DNA of 64,000 nucleotides from Anisus vortex (lineage: Eukaryota; Mollusca; Gastropoda; Planorbidae). The notes below the pieces were generated by a model that saw nothing but the letters and a program-made list of their open reading frames with translations, searched no databases and had not been told where the DNA came from. Position numbers and translations under genes: made by a program. The stretch spans positions 16,735,823 through 16,799,822 of the forward strand of contig OX421497.1 of assembly GCA_949126835.1 (NCBI GenBank), in the 5' to 3' direction. Shown in pieces: positions 33,492 through 45,560 of this stretch. The number at the start of each line of letters is the position of its first letter. The stretch's first letter is position 1.

Positions 33492-34805
33492 ACTCTACAT
33501 ACCTACCTACCATTGAATATAGACTCTACATACCTAACTACCATTGAATATAGACTCTACATACCTAACTACCATTGAATATAGACTCTACATACCTAAC
33601 TACCATTGAATATAGACTCTACATACCTAACTACCATTGAATATAGACTCTACATACCTACCTACCATTGAATATAGTGTCTACATACCTACCTACCATT
33701 GAATATAGACTCTACATACCTAACTACCATTGAATATAGACTCTACATACCTACCTACCATTGAATATAGTGTCTACATACCTAACTACCATTGAATATA
33801 GACTCTACATACCTACCTACCATTGAATATAGTGTCTACATACCTACCTACCATTGAATATAGACTCTACATACCTACCTACCATTGAATATAGACTCTA
33901 CATACCTAACTACCATTGAATATAGACTCTACATACCTAACTACCATTGAATATAGACTCTACATACCTAACTACCATTGAATATAGACTCTACATACCT
34001 AACTACCATTGAATATAGACTCTACATACCTACCTACCATTGAATATAGTGTCTACATACCTACCTACCATTGAATATAGACTCTACATACCTAACTACC
34101 ATTGAATATAGACTCTACATACCTACCTACCATTGAATATAGTGTCTACATACCTAACTACCATTGAATATAGACTCTACATACCTAACTACCATTGAAT
34201 ATAGACTCTACATACCTACCTACCATTGAATATAGACTCTACATACCTACCTACCATTGAATATAGTGTCTACATACCTACCTACCATTGAATATAGACT
34301 CTACATACCTAACTACCATTGAATATAGACTCTACATACCTACCTACCATTGAATATAGTGTCTACATACCTAACTACCATTGAATATAGACTCTACATA
34401 CCTAACTACCATTGAATATAGACTCTACATACCTAACTACCATTGAATATAGACTCTACATACCTAACTACCATTGAATATAGTGTCTACATACCTAACT
34501 ACCATTGAATATAGACTCTACATACCTAACTACCATTGAATATAGACTCTACATACCTAACTACCATTGAATATAGACTCTACATACCTACCTACCATTG
34601 AATATAGTGTCTACATACCTACCTACCATTGAATATAGTGTCTACATACCTACCTACCATTGAATATAGACTCTACATACCTAACTACCATTGAATATAG
34701 ACTCTACATACCTAACTACCATTGAATATAGACTCTACATACCTACCTACCATTGAATATAGACTCTACATACCTACCTACCATTGAATATAGACTCTAC
34801 ATGCC
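33492..34805. repeat. 31-bp minisatellite, right part, about 42 copies
   Basis: Units vary at two positions: CCTACCTACC versus CCTAACTACC, and AGACTCTAC versus AGTGTCTAC. The combinations form a recurring five-unit block starting at 33656, 34028 and 34245 (offsets of 12 and 7 units), which indicates block duplication within the array. Confidence 0.98.
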
Positions 34806-35136
34806 TAACTACTACCTGCTACATAACTCCTGCAAGATAGCAGTGATTGGGCAGTGGGGGTAGAAAGCCCTGGTCGTCAAGTTGACATTTCGTTGTCAGA
34901 CTAATTCTAGTGAAATGATGTACATGTATAATCAATGTTACATTGAAAAGCTAATTCACTATCTACTTCTAATGAATTCAGTTCACAACAGCTCACTAAA
35001 GTCTTATTCCGTTACTAGCATGTAATGTGTTTGTGTTATTTTTTTTAAATACTTAAGTTGCAAAAAAGTTTTCTTCTACATTAGCCTACTATAAAACAAA
35101 ATGTAACTTTTGAATTTGTGGTTCCTATTTATATAA
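34806..35136. other. No gene seen
   Basis: Unique AT-rich spacer between two large arrays. Confidence 0.4.
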
Positions 35137-37150
35137 TCATGTTAAGCTCCATTAACACAGTGCAAAGGGAAGAGCTAGACTTTGTTAAGCTCCATTAACA
35201 CAGTGCAAAGGGAAGAGCTAGACTTTGTTAAGCTCCATTAACATAGTGCAAAGAAGAGCTAGACTATGTTAAGCTCCATTAACATAGTGCAAAGAAGAGC
35301 TAGAATTTGTTAAGCTCCATTAACACAGTGCAAAGGGAAGAGCTAGACTTTGTTAAGCTCCATTAACATAGTGCAAAGAAGAGCTAGACTTTGTTAAGCT
35401 CCATTAACATAGTGCAAAGAAGAGCTAGACTATGTTAAGCTCCATTAACATAGTGCAAAGAAGAGAGTTAAACTATGTTAAGCTCCATTAACACAGTGCA
35501 AAGAAGATAAAAGACTATGTTAAGCTCCATTAACATAGTGCAAAGAAGAGCTAGACTATGTTAAGCTCCATTAACACAGTGCAAAGAAGATAAAAGACTA
35601 TGTTAAGCTCCATTAACATAGTGCAAAGAAGAGCTAGAATTTGTTAAGCTCCATTAACACAGTGCAAAGGGAAGAGCTAGACTTTGTTAAGCTCCATTAA
35701 CATAGTGCAAAGAAGAGCTAGACTTTGTTAAGCTCCATTAACATAGTGCAAAGAAGAGCTAGACTATGTTAAGCTCCATTAACATAGTGCAAAGAAGAGA
35801 GTTAAACTATGTTAAGCTCCATTAACACAGTGCAAAGAAGATAAAAGACTATGTTAAGCTCCATTAACATAGTGCAAAGAAGAGCTAGACTATGTTAAGC
35901 TCCATTAACACAGTGCAAAGAAGATAAAAGACTATGTTAAGCTCCATTAACATAGTGCAAAGAAGAGGTAGACTATGTTAAGCTCCATTAACATAGTGCA
36001 AAGAGGAGAGCTAAACTATGTTAAGCTCCATTAACATAGTGCAAAGAATAGAGCTAGACTATGTTAAGCTCCATTAACTTAGTGCAAAGAAGAGAAAAGA
36101 CTATGTTAAGCTCCATTAACATGGTGCAAAGAAGAGGGCTAGACTATGTTAAGCTCCATTAACATTGTGCAAAGAAGAGAGTTAGACTATGTTAAGCTCC
36201 ATTAGCATACAGCAAAGAAGAGAGCTAGACTATGTTAAGCTCCATTAACTTAGTGCAAAGAAGAGAAAAGACTATGTTAAGCTCCATTAACATGGTGCAG
36301 AGGAGAGGGCTAGACTATGTTAAGTTCCATTAACATACTGCAAAGAAGAGAGCTAGACCATGTTAAGCTCCATTAACATAGTGCAAAGAAGAGAGTTAGG
36401 CTATGTTAAGCTCCATTAACATACTGCAAAGAAGAGAGCTAGACCATGTTAAGCTCCATTAACATAGTGCAAAGAAGAGAGTTAGGCTATGTTAAGCTCC
36501 ATTAACATAGTGCAAAGAAGAGAGCTAGACTATGTTAAGCTCCATTAACTATTGCAAAGAAGAGAAAAGACTATGTTAAGCTCCATTAACATAGTGCAAA
36601 GAAGAGAAAAGACTATGTTAAGCTCCATTAACATAGTGCAAAGAATAGAGCTAAACTATGTTAAGCTCCATTAACATAGTGCAAAGAATAGAGCTAGACT
36701 ATGTTAAGCTCCATTAACTTAGTGCAAAGAAGAGAAAAGACTATGTTAAGCTCCATTAACATGGTGCAAAGAAGAGGGCTAGGCTATGTTAAGCTCCATT
36801 AACATAGTGCAAAGAAGAGAGTTAGACTATGTTAAGTTCCATTAACATACTGCAAAGAAGAGAGCTAGACCATGTTAAGCTCCATTAACATAGTGCAAAG
36901 AAGAGAGTTAGGCTATGTTAAGCTCCATTAACATACTGCAAAGAAGAGAGCTAGACCATGTTAAGCTCCATTAACATAGTGCAAAGAAGAGAGTTAGGCT
37001 ATGTTAAGCTCCATTAACATAGTGCAAAGAAGAGAGCTAGACTATGTTAAGCTCCATTAACTATTGCAAAGAAGAGAAAAGACTATGTTAAGCTCCATTA
37101 ACATAGTGCAAAGAAGAGAAAAGACTATGTTAACCTCCATAGACATTGTG
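35137..37150. repeat. About 41-bp minisatellite with higher-order repeats, about 49 copies
   Basis: Units contain TTAAGCTCCATTAACA and GTGCAAAG, with a variable linker (AAGAGCTAGAC, GGGAAGAGCTAGAC, AAGATAAAAGAC, AAGAGAGTTAGGC and others) giving lengths of 38-44 bp. A 334-bp block at 35306-35639 is repeated head-to-tail at 35640-35973. A segment of about 300 bp at 36319-36617 recurs at 36831-37129 (offset 512). Decayed units persist to about 37230. Confidence 0.97.
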
Positions 37151-37230
37151 CAAAAGGATGAGCTATAATCCGTTAAGCTCCATTTTTACCACGTAAAGAT
37201 AAATGCTAGGTAACGTTTAGCTCCATAGAA

Positions 37231-39106
37231 CTAAAAGAATGGCGGTTTCGTAATGCAGTGTTCGACTTGTACTGCTGCAGTGTTCTAAAACATTTTTGCA
37301 TTCAAACTTTGATTTCTAGATACTGAGAGACTGGTATTTTACATACATAGAAGTAAACTTGTTTATAACACGCCGGTTAATTGGGCGTTTGCACAAAAAT
37401 TGTCTGCATACAATTTATTTCTGGTGGACCGTACACCCACGTAAAGTAGACTAAACGTTTAGTGGAACGATTGAAAGGTCTATTCCTTGCACTGTCACAT
37501 TCTTCTCGCCGTATGCCTATAGATAGGAATGCATACAGAATATAGAAATCAAATAGTAAAAGTTATTTTTTAAAATTGAAAAAAAAAGTATTTAGAGATC
37601 GAATTTATCGATGAGAATAGCTGAACAGTTCAATAGATTCCATTGAAGAAGTTGACAAGCTGTCTATCTTTACACTTACATCCGCAATAACTGTCAGTTG
37701 AGCTATTCATACCTGATAACATATCTTTTAAACCTATATTATAGAGAGGGGAATGTCTGTATTGTATAAAATTATAAATACAATATCTATAAAAGGGTGG
37801 CGGGTCGGTGTCAAAGTTTGTTTCGCCCTTATAGTGACCCCCTCTCATTATAATACAAAGAGACAGTTTAGGGAAAGGGGCATCACCCTCCTTACTGTCC
37901 CACAGGAGTTCATGCTTGTATATAAATGTAGTTGAACCAAAGGGCACAAGGAAATTGTGTAGGAAATATGTACTTTAAATTTCATTCATAGATGAAAAAA
38001 AGCTTAGTGTGAAATCTTTGCACTTTTACTGTTAATATAAGTTTAAATGTTTGTCTGTGCACATTGATGAGAGAAAGAAATAAAAGAATGTACTGATAAT
38101 CAATTCAAAGACTGTGATATTTCAGTTTTTTTTAAAGTTGTCATACATTCATACATAACAATTTTCACAAATAAGCCTTTGTCTGTTGCTAAAACGAAAT
38201 CAGTAATGATTTATAGCTCTAAACAACTTCATTCATTGACAATATTCAAATGGATACTTCTTACTCAAATGTAAAGTTTACTTTTTCTATTAATCCTTAC
38301 ATTATAAATGCATTAGTCTTATTCTTGAAATATATAACTATTATAAATATATATATGTGTCAGTATGTAGTTGTGTTTGTATGTTTGTAAATTTCTATCA
38401 TTAAACTTATCGCTGTATTTGAATTCAGGTATATAGTGGACAACGGATAACTACCTATTGGATAACCTAATGTTTTCAAAGGATTATTCATCAGGAAGTC
38501 TATTAATCATCCTATTGACATTGATTGTGACGAGGAATCTCCTACCCCATCTGTGCCGACCCCCTATTTTCCCTAAAAAAAATTCGACTAATTGCGGTCA
38601 TATATTAGTCAACAATGAAAATTACTAGTCAACGAGGAAACACTTGGCAAGTTACTCATCTAAATGTATTATTTATATTATTAGAGTTTCTGATTCAAAT
38701 TGCAATCTATTCTTTTGGCATTTTCTTCTTCTTCTTCAATCTATTTTCTTCTTCCTGTAATTAGATTGCATACCTGCTTGCTTTCTTGCAGTCGATTGCA
38801 GACAAACATTTTGAAATGTCTTATTAGACAGTATGTGCTGTAGCTTATATTGGTTTTGGTTGGTTAAGGTAGTGTGCAAAAAATGCGTGTCTGGAATTGA
38901 ATCTTACAACTTGAGGTCACGTGTATAGTTTTGCATTGAGTTGAACGTTGATTCTTACAGACATCCCTATAGAGATATTTTATTTCCTGTTCATATTTCC
39001 CGCATTACAATCCCTGCAGGCCCAATTGTCCTGACTGTGATACTTTACCAGCATTATATAAATAGTGAGTTTTTTTCATATTAGAGGCGTACAATTAATT
39101 TTCGTA
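37231..39106. other. No gene seen
   Basis: AT-rich unique sequence of nearly 1.9 kb. Opposed frames at 37630-37947 (minus) and 37753-37935 (plus) are unrecognised. A short TA patch lies near 38345-38360. No transposon ends were found. Confidence 0.4.
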
Positions 39107-39107
39107 A

Positions 39108-39260
39108 GTGTCCAGGACTTTAGGACCACTGTGTATATTTCTCGGTGTCCAGGACATTAGGACCACTGTGTATAGTTCTCGGTGTCCAGGACTTTAAGAC
39201 CAATGTGTATATTTCTCGGTGTCCAGGACTTTAGGACCACTGTGTATATGTCATGGTCCT
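39108..39260. repeat. 37-bp minisatellite, about 4 copies
   Basis: Copies contain GTGTCCAGGACTTTAGGACC and ACTGTGTATATTTCTCG, with small changes. Confidence 0.92.
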
Positions 39261-39862
39261 GCACTTTCCGTTTGGTGGACCACTGGGAGTGACCATTACC
39301 GACAATTATATTAATTATAATATTTAACAATATTAAATACATTTAACCTTTTATTGAAGTGAAAAGAACTCAGGAAGAAATTCTGACTCGTCATTTAATT
39401 ACTCACCATCCCACCTCCCAACCCAACTAATAAAAACAAAAAGAATAATTACTCACCAGCTACAAAAAGGCACAACAGGCATTTAAAAATCCGAGTCTAC
39501 CCGCCTCTCCCTCCCCTATCACACTGCCATGCCATTAGCCTGGCTAATTACTCTCTCTCTGTTTAAAGAGAGTAAATGGAACCAGGCCATTGACATATTA
39601 CTCACGTTCCTCTTCCAGTTGCTCATCATATTTAGGTCATAGCTGTGGCCTTAACATATTTTGTAGACAATACAATGTTTATTTATGTCTCATTGCTGGT
39701 AATATATTAATATATAACTGTTCTTTTTTAAAATATAATGTTTATTTCTGTCTCACTGCTGGTAACATACAACATTTGTATTGAAATATAATTTAATTTC
39801 AGCAAAATATAACACATTTTAAACGCGGTGTTTAATAAAGCGTTTAAAAGTTGAAACAAAAA
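39261..39862. other. No gene seen; one duplicated segment
   Basis: ATGTTTATTTATGTCTCATT GCTGGTAA near 39675 recurs as ATGTTTATTTCTGTCTCACT GCTGGTAA near 39738, a local duplication. Otherwise unique. Confidence 0.4.
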
Positions 39863-39863
39863 A

Positions 39864-40043
39864 TCCTCCGTCAGATCATTTTTATCTAAGCCAGCGCTCA
39901 GACGTTTCGTAGCCACTGCACGCTTGTGGATTGTGTGGCCAGCACAATGCCGGGCCACATTTATTAGTCCTTAACTAGTTTAGGTCCCGGAGTACTAAAA
40001 TATTTGCCATTTGTCTAGCGCTCGAACCTCAGACCCGTCTAAC
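39864..40043 (-). mobile_element. Decayed SINE, family 1
   Basis: GGATTGTGTGGCCAGCACAA followed by TGCCGGGCCAC, and a distal CTCGAACCTCAGACC (complement of a worn B box), match family order on the minus strand. Confidence 0.65.
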
Positions 40044-40144
40044 ATATTTCAGTTTTAACTCAATCGGCTTTTTAAATAAAACTATTCTCCTCTTAAAAAG
40101 CAATATCTGCCTTTAGACGACTAGGTAAGTAATGTCATTTTAAC

Positions 40145-40632
40145 ACAAACATGAGACAGTTCTCCTGCGTCGGTTGCATTGGCTCCATGTGAAAGCCAGA
40201 ATTGAATATAAAGTGGAACTACATTGCCATCAGGGTCTATATAACAATGAGATGCCATCCTATCTCAAGGAACTAATTAAACCATATGTTCCACAAAGAA
40301 CACCCCGTTCTGCCCCGTTTCTCTCTGACGACCGTTGGCCTTAGAGCCGTCTCAATATCCGGTCCGAAAGTGTGGAATCAACTTCCCATTCAACTTAGGC
40401 GAACAAAAGCACTTGCAAACTCTTTTTTTTTTCAATATTTACCTTAGATATCATTTTTTAGACAACTACTGTCTTATATTTACATGTTAGGTTGGTTAAA
40501 GCTTCATTTATTTGATATGTCCTGTTTGTAAAATCATTTAGCTTTATTTTCAGTGTTCTCAGTTGTATGTTAAATGCGCTCTGAGCTTACATTATGTTTA
40601 TTGGCAGCGCTTTACAAATTTTATTATTTTTA
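40145..40632 (+). mobile_element. L2-like LINE 3' end
   Basis: A plus frame reads LHVKARIEYKVELHCHQGLY and then MPSYLKELIKPYVPQRTPRS (about 40183-40310). This matches the well-known 'LHWLPVxxRIxYKxxLLxxKxLxGxAPxYLxELI' region downstream of the RT core of L2/CR1-type LINEs. A stop follows, then VWNQLPIQL (about 40372-40400). The 3' UTR ends TGCGCTCTGAGCTTACATTA, GGCAGCGCTTTACAAA and an ATT-rich tail. It is 5'-truncated, with no catalytic core. Sister copies: 26530-26915 and 15146-15223. Confidence 0.82.
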
Positions 40633-41476
40633 TTAAAAAAATTAAAGAAAAATTTTCGTATCTTTCTTCAACAATTACAAACTATTTATAGACTTGATGT
40701 TTTTTTTTTTTGGTAATGTTTTTCTAATGTTAATTAAAAGTCTGCTAGAATTTACCGCGTTGAAAATATTTGAATCAGGAGTCTAAATAGTCTTTGTCTT
40801 ATATAATATTTTTATCTAGTCAAGTGCTTCAAGGTCACATCATTGCACTGAATCGTGGGGTTATCTGCACTTGTTTCTGGACATTCGCGGAAGTTTAAAC
40901 CCGGCTCATCATCATATACTTTCAAGATAATTCGGTGATGTCTAGCCGGAACCAGGAGGAGGGAGGGGGGTAGAAAGGCGTATATTACTCAGGGAGTAAG
41001 ATGGAGTGGGTGGCGGGGGGGAGGTAAGAGAAAAAAAAACAACCAAAATAGACTTCTTCTTCATTATGCTGTGGAGACTCCGTTCTACCCGAGGAAAAAT
41101 TCCACAATGTAAGGATAAGTTGATTGTGAATGCTCTGGGATTAAAAATGTGCATTAATACTCATAATATTTATAACACACAACAAGAGGTTTAAGCTTAA
41201 GCCGACAACGAAGTTTCATTTGCTAGTCCAACCCTTCAGAGATGACTTGAAAGTCGGCACAGACAGGGACAATGATGAAGGCTTGGTCCAATGATATCTC
41301 GATGAATTGAATCAGAGGTGGGTTATTAAATCAGTAAAAGGTAAGAAAGTTCCAAAGGTATTCTAGTAGAATTCTAAACAATGATGTACGTGTCGACACC
41401 AGGGATAGAGAGGAGGGGCTGTGGTCCAGGTGTCCTCATTTGTAATTTTTTGTGTGGATCTAATGGCAAAATCTAA
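40633..41476. other. No gene seen
   Basis: AT-rich sequence with G-runs near 40963 and 41012-41024. Short opposed frames near 40942-41194 are unrecognised. Confidence 0.4.
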
Positions 41477-41717
41477 TAGCACGGTGGTCCTGGGTTCGAA
41501 TCCTGGTGCAGGCTAGGAATTTTTTTCCCGGGTCTGCAGGGTGTCCCTGAGTCTTCCCGGCTCTGATGGGTACCTGACCTTAATTAAGGTAAAGGCGACT
41601 GTGCATAGTGCTGGCCACACAATCATCTAGTATGCCGTGGCCATAGAAACTGGCATGCTGCTTCACCGGCCCCATGGATCTATTTGGTCCGACGAATAAT
41701 TTGCTTTTTAATTTAAT
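41477..41717 (+). mobile_element. tRNA-derived SINE, family 1, well preserved
   Basis: Exact B box GGTTCGAATCC (41493-41503), then CTGGTGCAGGCTAGGAA, GGGTGTCCCTGAGTCT, GGCTCTGATGGGTACCTGAC, AAAGGCGACTG, GCTGGCCACACAATCATCTA, GTATGCCGTGGCCATAGAAA, CTGCTTCACCGGCC and TTTGGTCCGACGAATAA. The A-box region just upstream is short, so the head is 5'-truncated. Confidence 0.9.
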
Positions 41718-42784
41718 AGCAAAAATTTGATATATCAAAAAGATGCATTTGTTTCTAAAGAATTCTCACTATAGAGTCATTTGGAGGACTGGATAAATTT
41801 AAGTTTCCCCCATAACTGCTATTTGAACTAGACTATTATTTGTAAATAACTATTGGCCAGCACCATCTCAGAGCCCCAGAATTAAAAAAAAAACGCACAG
41901 ATTTCAAACAATACTTGGAACATTTCGTTGTTTAGTAAGCTTCTGAAAAGAACATTCTACACTGTGCAAGATTTAACATCTGTGAGTGTAGTATACAGAC
42001 CATACAATGTTTATATACAAATGAAGACACTATAATATATACACAGTTAATACAGCTATAGATTCATTCTATTTTTAGAATAATTAACAAAAACCAGAAC
42101 GAAATCAAGCGCAGTCAGAAAGAAACTGATCTCTCGAGTGTGGAACTGGCGAATTAAGTCCCTTGAGGTAATTAATTTCACTTCGTTCGTTATCACTGTC
42201 TCTCCCTGTTATCTAGCATTTTATCATAACCTTTCATGCACTCTATTGTAGCACACGGGTTGGGGGGGGGGCAGATAACCACGTCTGCATCAAGCTCTCG
42301 TGCATATACACCAAAACAACGAGCGAACCCCCCAGCCCCCACCCACAGATACTGTTTGTTTACATCTGCAGCTGATTGTTTGGGCAACACGAGATCCTTT
42401 ATTTTGACCAGGCCAAACTAGACTTCATTTAGAAAAACCAAGAACAAAATTACGGAGGGGGGGGAGTAAGGAATGGGGAGAGCATTAATCTTTCGTGGTG
42501 TTGTGTCAACAAAACCTACTCCCCCCCCCCCCTTCTTCTCCTCCCATTTCAAGTTGATTTCGGGTTCTCTCCCCCCCCCCTCGCCCTAAATCCCCAAAGG
42601 GGATAAGTGGGAACAACCTCGAACGCCCCAAACCATCAAAACATATCAACAACTCGACTTTAGACTATTTTTTTTTACCGTGTCCCGTGAGACCGGACTG
42701 AGTTGTTATAAATTAGACTTGGCTAACATTTATCATTTGTTTTTTGTCTATCCGTGTCATACCGTTACATTTGGGTTTGAAGAC
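41718..42784. other. No gene seen; homopolymer runs
   Basis: Contains G-runs near 42261-42270 and 42456-42465 and C-runs near 42521-42532 and 42571-42580. Opposed frames at 42193-42421 are unrecognised. Confidence 0.4.
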
Positions 42785-42893
42785 TTTCAAGATAATAATA
42801 TACTATACGTAGAGTGTACTTTCAAGATAATAATATACTATACGTAGAGTGTACTTTCAAGATAATACTATACTATACGTACAGTGTACTTTA
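42785..42893. repeat. 35-bp repeat, 3 copies
   Basis: Copies contain ACTTTCAAGATAATAATATA and CTATACGTAGAGTGT. The third has two substitutions. Confidence 0.92.
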
Positions 42894-42960
42894 CAGTGTA
42901 CGGTGAACTTGATATTAGCTTTACGTGAGCGTTTTCATTGGCTTGTAAACTTGATGACGT

Positions 42961-43045
42961 TTGTGTGTAAACGAGTTTGTGTGTCTGTGTGTCTCTGTGT
43001 GTGTCTCTGTGTCTGTATGTGTGTGTCTGTGTCTTTGTGTGTTTT
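42961..43045. repeat. TGTG/TCTG simple repeat
   Basis: Interrupted GT-rich tract. Confidence 0.85.
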
Positions 43046-43084
43046 GCTTATCTTATACATTTCAGTCTAGCCTTATGTTTTTAT

Positions 43085-43225
43085 AAAGTGTTTTAAATGA
43101 TGTAAACTTCTTAGTTGTTGTTTTTATGTTCTCGCTAGTTCGGTTAACCTATTACCATACACGAATTTCACTTTTAAAAAAAACAACTGATGATTGCAAA
43201 CTTGTTCTTGCATAAAGGCTAAGAA
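43085..43225 (-). mobile_element. LINE C-terminal scrap
   Basis: The minus strand reads NVLSLYARTSL and then an EIRVW stretch and KKFTSFKTLYK, matching the order of the 1796-2050 copy. On the plus strand, GGTTAACCTATT and TGTTCTTGCATAAAGG echo that copy. It has internal stops. Confidence 0.5.
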
Positions 43226-43840
43226 CATTGCACACCGCTATTGATTGCTTGTTTTAATAACGTCTGCTTTTTTTTATCATGGTCAACAAAGACAGTTACT
43301 GTTGAATACAGTGGTGCAACAATGATAAATGGCGTATAGGGGGTGGGGGCAAATTGGCGTCCATTAAGAATGTTAGTTTTCATTCTTTTTTGTAGGTTTA
43401 CGTACATACAGGTTATAAAGTGTTCGTTTGGCGCCTATCCCAAACATTGGCGCCTATAATGGACGCCCACTTCTGCGCACTTCTCGTTACCTTTTGGTCA
43501 GATTATTCAATATATATAGTGTCCATCTTTATAACGATTAGCCAGGAGGTGGGGGTAACTCCCAGATCAAGTCTCATCAACTGGTGTGGTCATGAAAATG
43601 AACAGTTTTGGAACCGCTGATATTGTTTTAAAGAAACGAAAATGGATTAATTAGATTGTCTAATTTGTCTGCCAGCCCAATTGACGAAGAACGTTTGGTA
43701 TTATTGATTTTTGTCATGTTCCCTTCATTTAGACTTTTGCATTTGTTAACTTCGATTATATCTACATATAGTTTTTATTTTTATTTTATTTAATTAAGGC
43801 TTAGAGATTATTAAAAAGCGTTTATAGACCTTTCTCTTTG
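43226..43840. other. No gene seen
   Basis: Unique sequence. Frames of 62-66 codons on either strand are unrecognised. Confidence 0.35.
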
Positions 43841-44053
43841 GCTAGAGGCTGTGTGCCTTATATACCAATACAACTGGCTAGAGGCTGTGTGCCTTATATA
43901 CCAATACAACTGGCTAGAGGCTGTGTGCCTTATATACCAATACAACTGGCTAGAGGCTGTGCCTTATATACCAATACAACTGGCTAGAGGCTGTGTGCCT
44001 TATATACCAATACAACTGGCTAGAGGCTGTGTGCCTTATATACCAATACAACT
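43841..44053. repeat. 36-bp minisatellite, 6 copies
   Basis: Copies contain TGGCTAGAGGCTGTGTGCCT and TATATACCAATACAAC. The fourth lacks one TG (34 bp), which shifts the repeat-derived frame. Confidence 0.95.
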
Positions 44054-44140
44054 TCCACTACAATCTATTCCAAGACCGCACTGAGCATGATTTAATAGCA
44101 TGGGACAAGCGCTATATAAATAAATGTATTATTACTTAAA
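44054..44140 (+). mobile_element. LINE/SINE 3' tail fragment
   Basis: CGCACTGAGCATGATTTAAT then AGCATGGGACAAGCGCTATA and an ATTATTA tail. The same tail is on the LINE at 45295-45560 and the SINE at 47909-48135. It follows the 36-bp array directly. Confidence 0.65.
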
Positions 44141-44162
44141 GATTATTTGCGTATACCAATAT

Positions 44163-44250
44163 ATAGATATATATAGATATGTGTCATGTGTGCTATATAT
44201 AGATATGTGTCATGTGTTCTATATATAGATATGTGTCATGTGTGCTATAG
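44163..44250. repeat. 26-bp repeat, about 3 copies
   Basis: Copies of CTATATATAGATATGTGTCA plus TGTGTG, with one T substitution. Confidence 0.9.
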
Positions 44251-45294
44251 TTTTCCGTTTCATTTTGAATAAATTCCGGGGGGGGGGGGCATATCCCTTC
44301 TTGTACTTTCTGCACCAAGACCTATCTAAGGCACACAGCGGTGGTGTATGTTGTTGTTGTGTTTGCAAAGAGTGTTACAGTGTTATATATAATTATGATA
44401 GAGGACATACTATGACAGTTTATGTTATATATTTGACTATGAATTCCAGGAGCTGATTGAAATTTTCCGGGCTGCTTCCAGTCCCAGTTGCCCATATTGT
44501 ATTACCCCCCCCCCCCCCCCCCCCCCCCCCGCCATTCTCCTAACAGGTCTTCCAAAAAAAAAACAACATTGCACTGGGACCTGGATGTAAAAAAAAGAAG
44601 AATTTGACCTGAAGCAGACTAGAAAGTTGTAATAGAAACGGAGGCAAACAATATATCACGGCGCAGACTCGTTAAGTTTTGTTTATTACATGAATGAATA
44701 AAACTAGGTCATGTGATTAAACATTCCTGCAATCCCCCATGCAGACATTGTACAGTTCTGTTAGACATGGTAAATCGTACCCTTGGGGGAAATGGTGTCA
44801 AGAGAGGGAGTGCAGCGCCCAGTCTCGATATGGACGACAAGCAGAACCTCTGAATGTCAACGAAGAAGTGTACGCCCCCGGCGTGTGAGGGCGCTCAAAC
44901 GCCCTGAGCCGTATCTCCTCAGGCCCTGTGGTCAAGCCGGCGATAAAACATAGCAAAAAAGAAAGCAAAAGGTGTAATCTCCTTGATTAACTGGACTCTG
45001 TTACGGACGGTCAGTCTTGACCTCTGCTGGACACTCGGTTGCAGGGGAATGGGGGGGGGGCGGGAGCATTGTTTAAGATTTCACGTCCAGCGTCTGTTTC
45101 TAGTCAGACTAGGGGCGCAAGACGGGTTAATTACAAATGGTGGGGATGGTTTCTAACAAAACTTAGAGACGTTATTATAACAAATTCGGTAATAACATAA
45201 TTTTATTCTAACATTATAATTTAAAAAGGTTATGATTTTAATAACTAATAATGTTTTTATAAAGTAACACAATAAACTATCCAGAAATAACGAT
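44251..45294. other. No gene seen; C26 run and a GC-richer patch
   Basis: Contains a G-run at 44279-44289 and 26 uninterrupted C at 44505-44530. The segment 44730-45130 is less AT-rich and includes the small inverted repeat AGGGCGCTCAAACGCCCT (44887-44904), but has no long frame or known motif. Confidence 0.45.
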
Positions 45295-45560
45295 AAAACA
45301 CGTTTAGAGTTCCTTGTACAAGAACGAATCTATTCAACGAATATTTTCCTCGTGAGTGGTATTCGGACATGGAATGGGTTGCTCGAACAATCAATCAAAA
45401 CCACACAAAATCAAAAGTCATTTAAAAAGAACGTAAAGACATCTCTGTTTAATTAGTCATTGTCTAATTGTGTTCTTGTAATCATGTCAAAACAGCGCAC
45501 TGAGCATGCTATTATAGCATGGATAGATGCGCTATAGAAATAGTCATTATTATTCTACAA
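45295..45560 (+). mobile_element. LINE 3' end with a tail shared by a SINE
   Basis: The plus strand encodes IFLVSGIRTWNGLLEQSIKT (about 45339-45400) then QKSFKKNVKTSLFN and a stop (about 45450). This is the typical LINE polyprotein end ('RxWNxLPxxI...SFKxxL'). About 45 bp later comes the terminal GCGCACTGAGCATGCTATTA, TAGCATGGATAGATGCGC and an ATTATT tail. Clade is inferred as CR1/L2/Jockey-like only. It is 5'-truncated. Confidence 0.78.

Noticed and set aside
44886..44905. AGGGCGCTCAAACGCCCT as a transcription terminator
   Set aside because: A six-pair hairpin without a T-run, in a eukaryotic context; probably chance.
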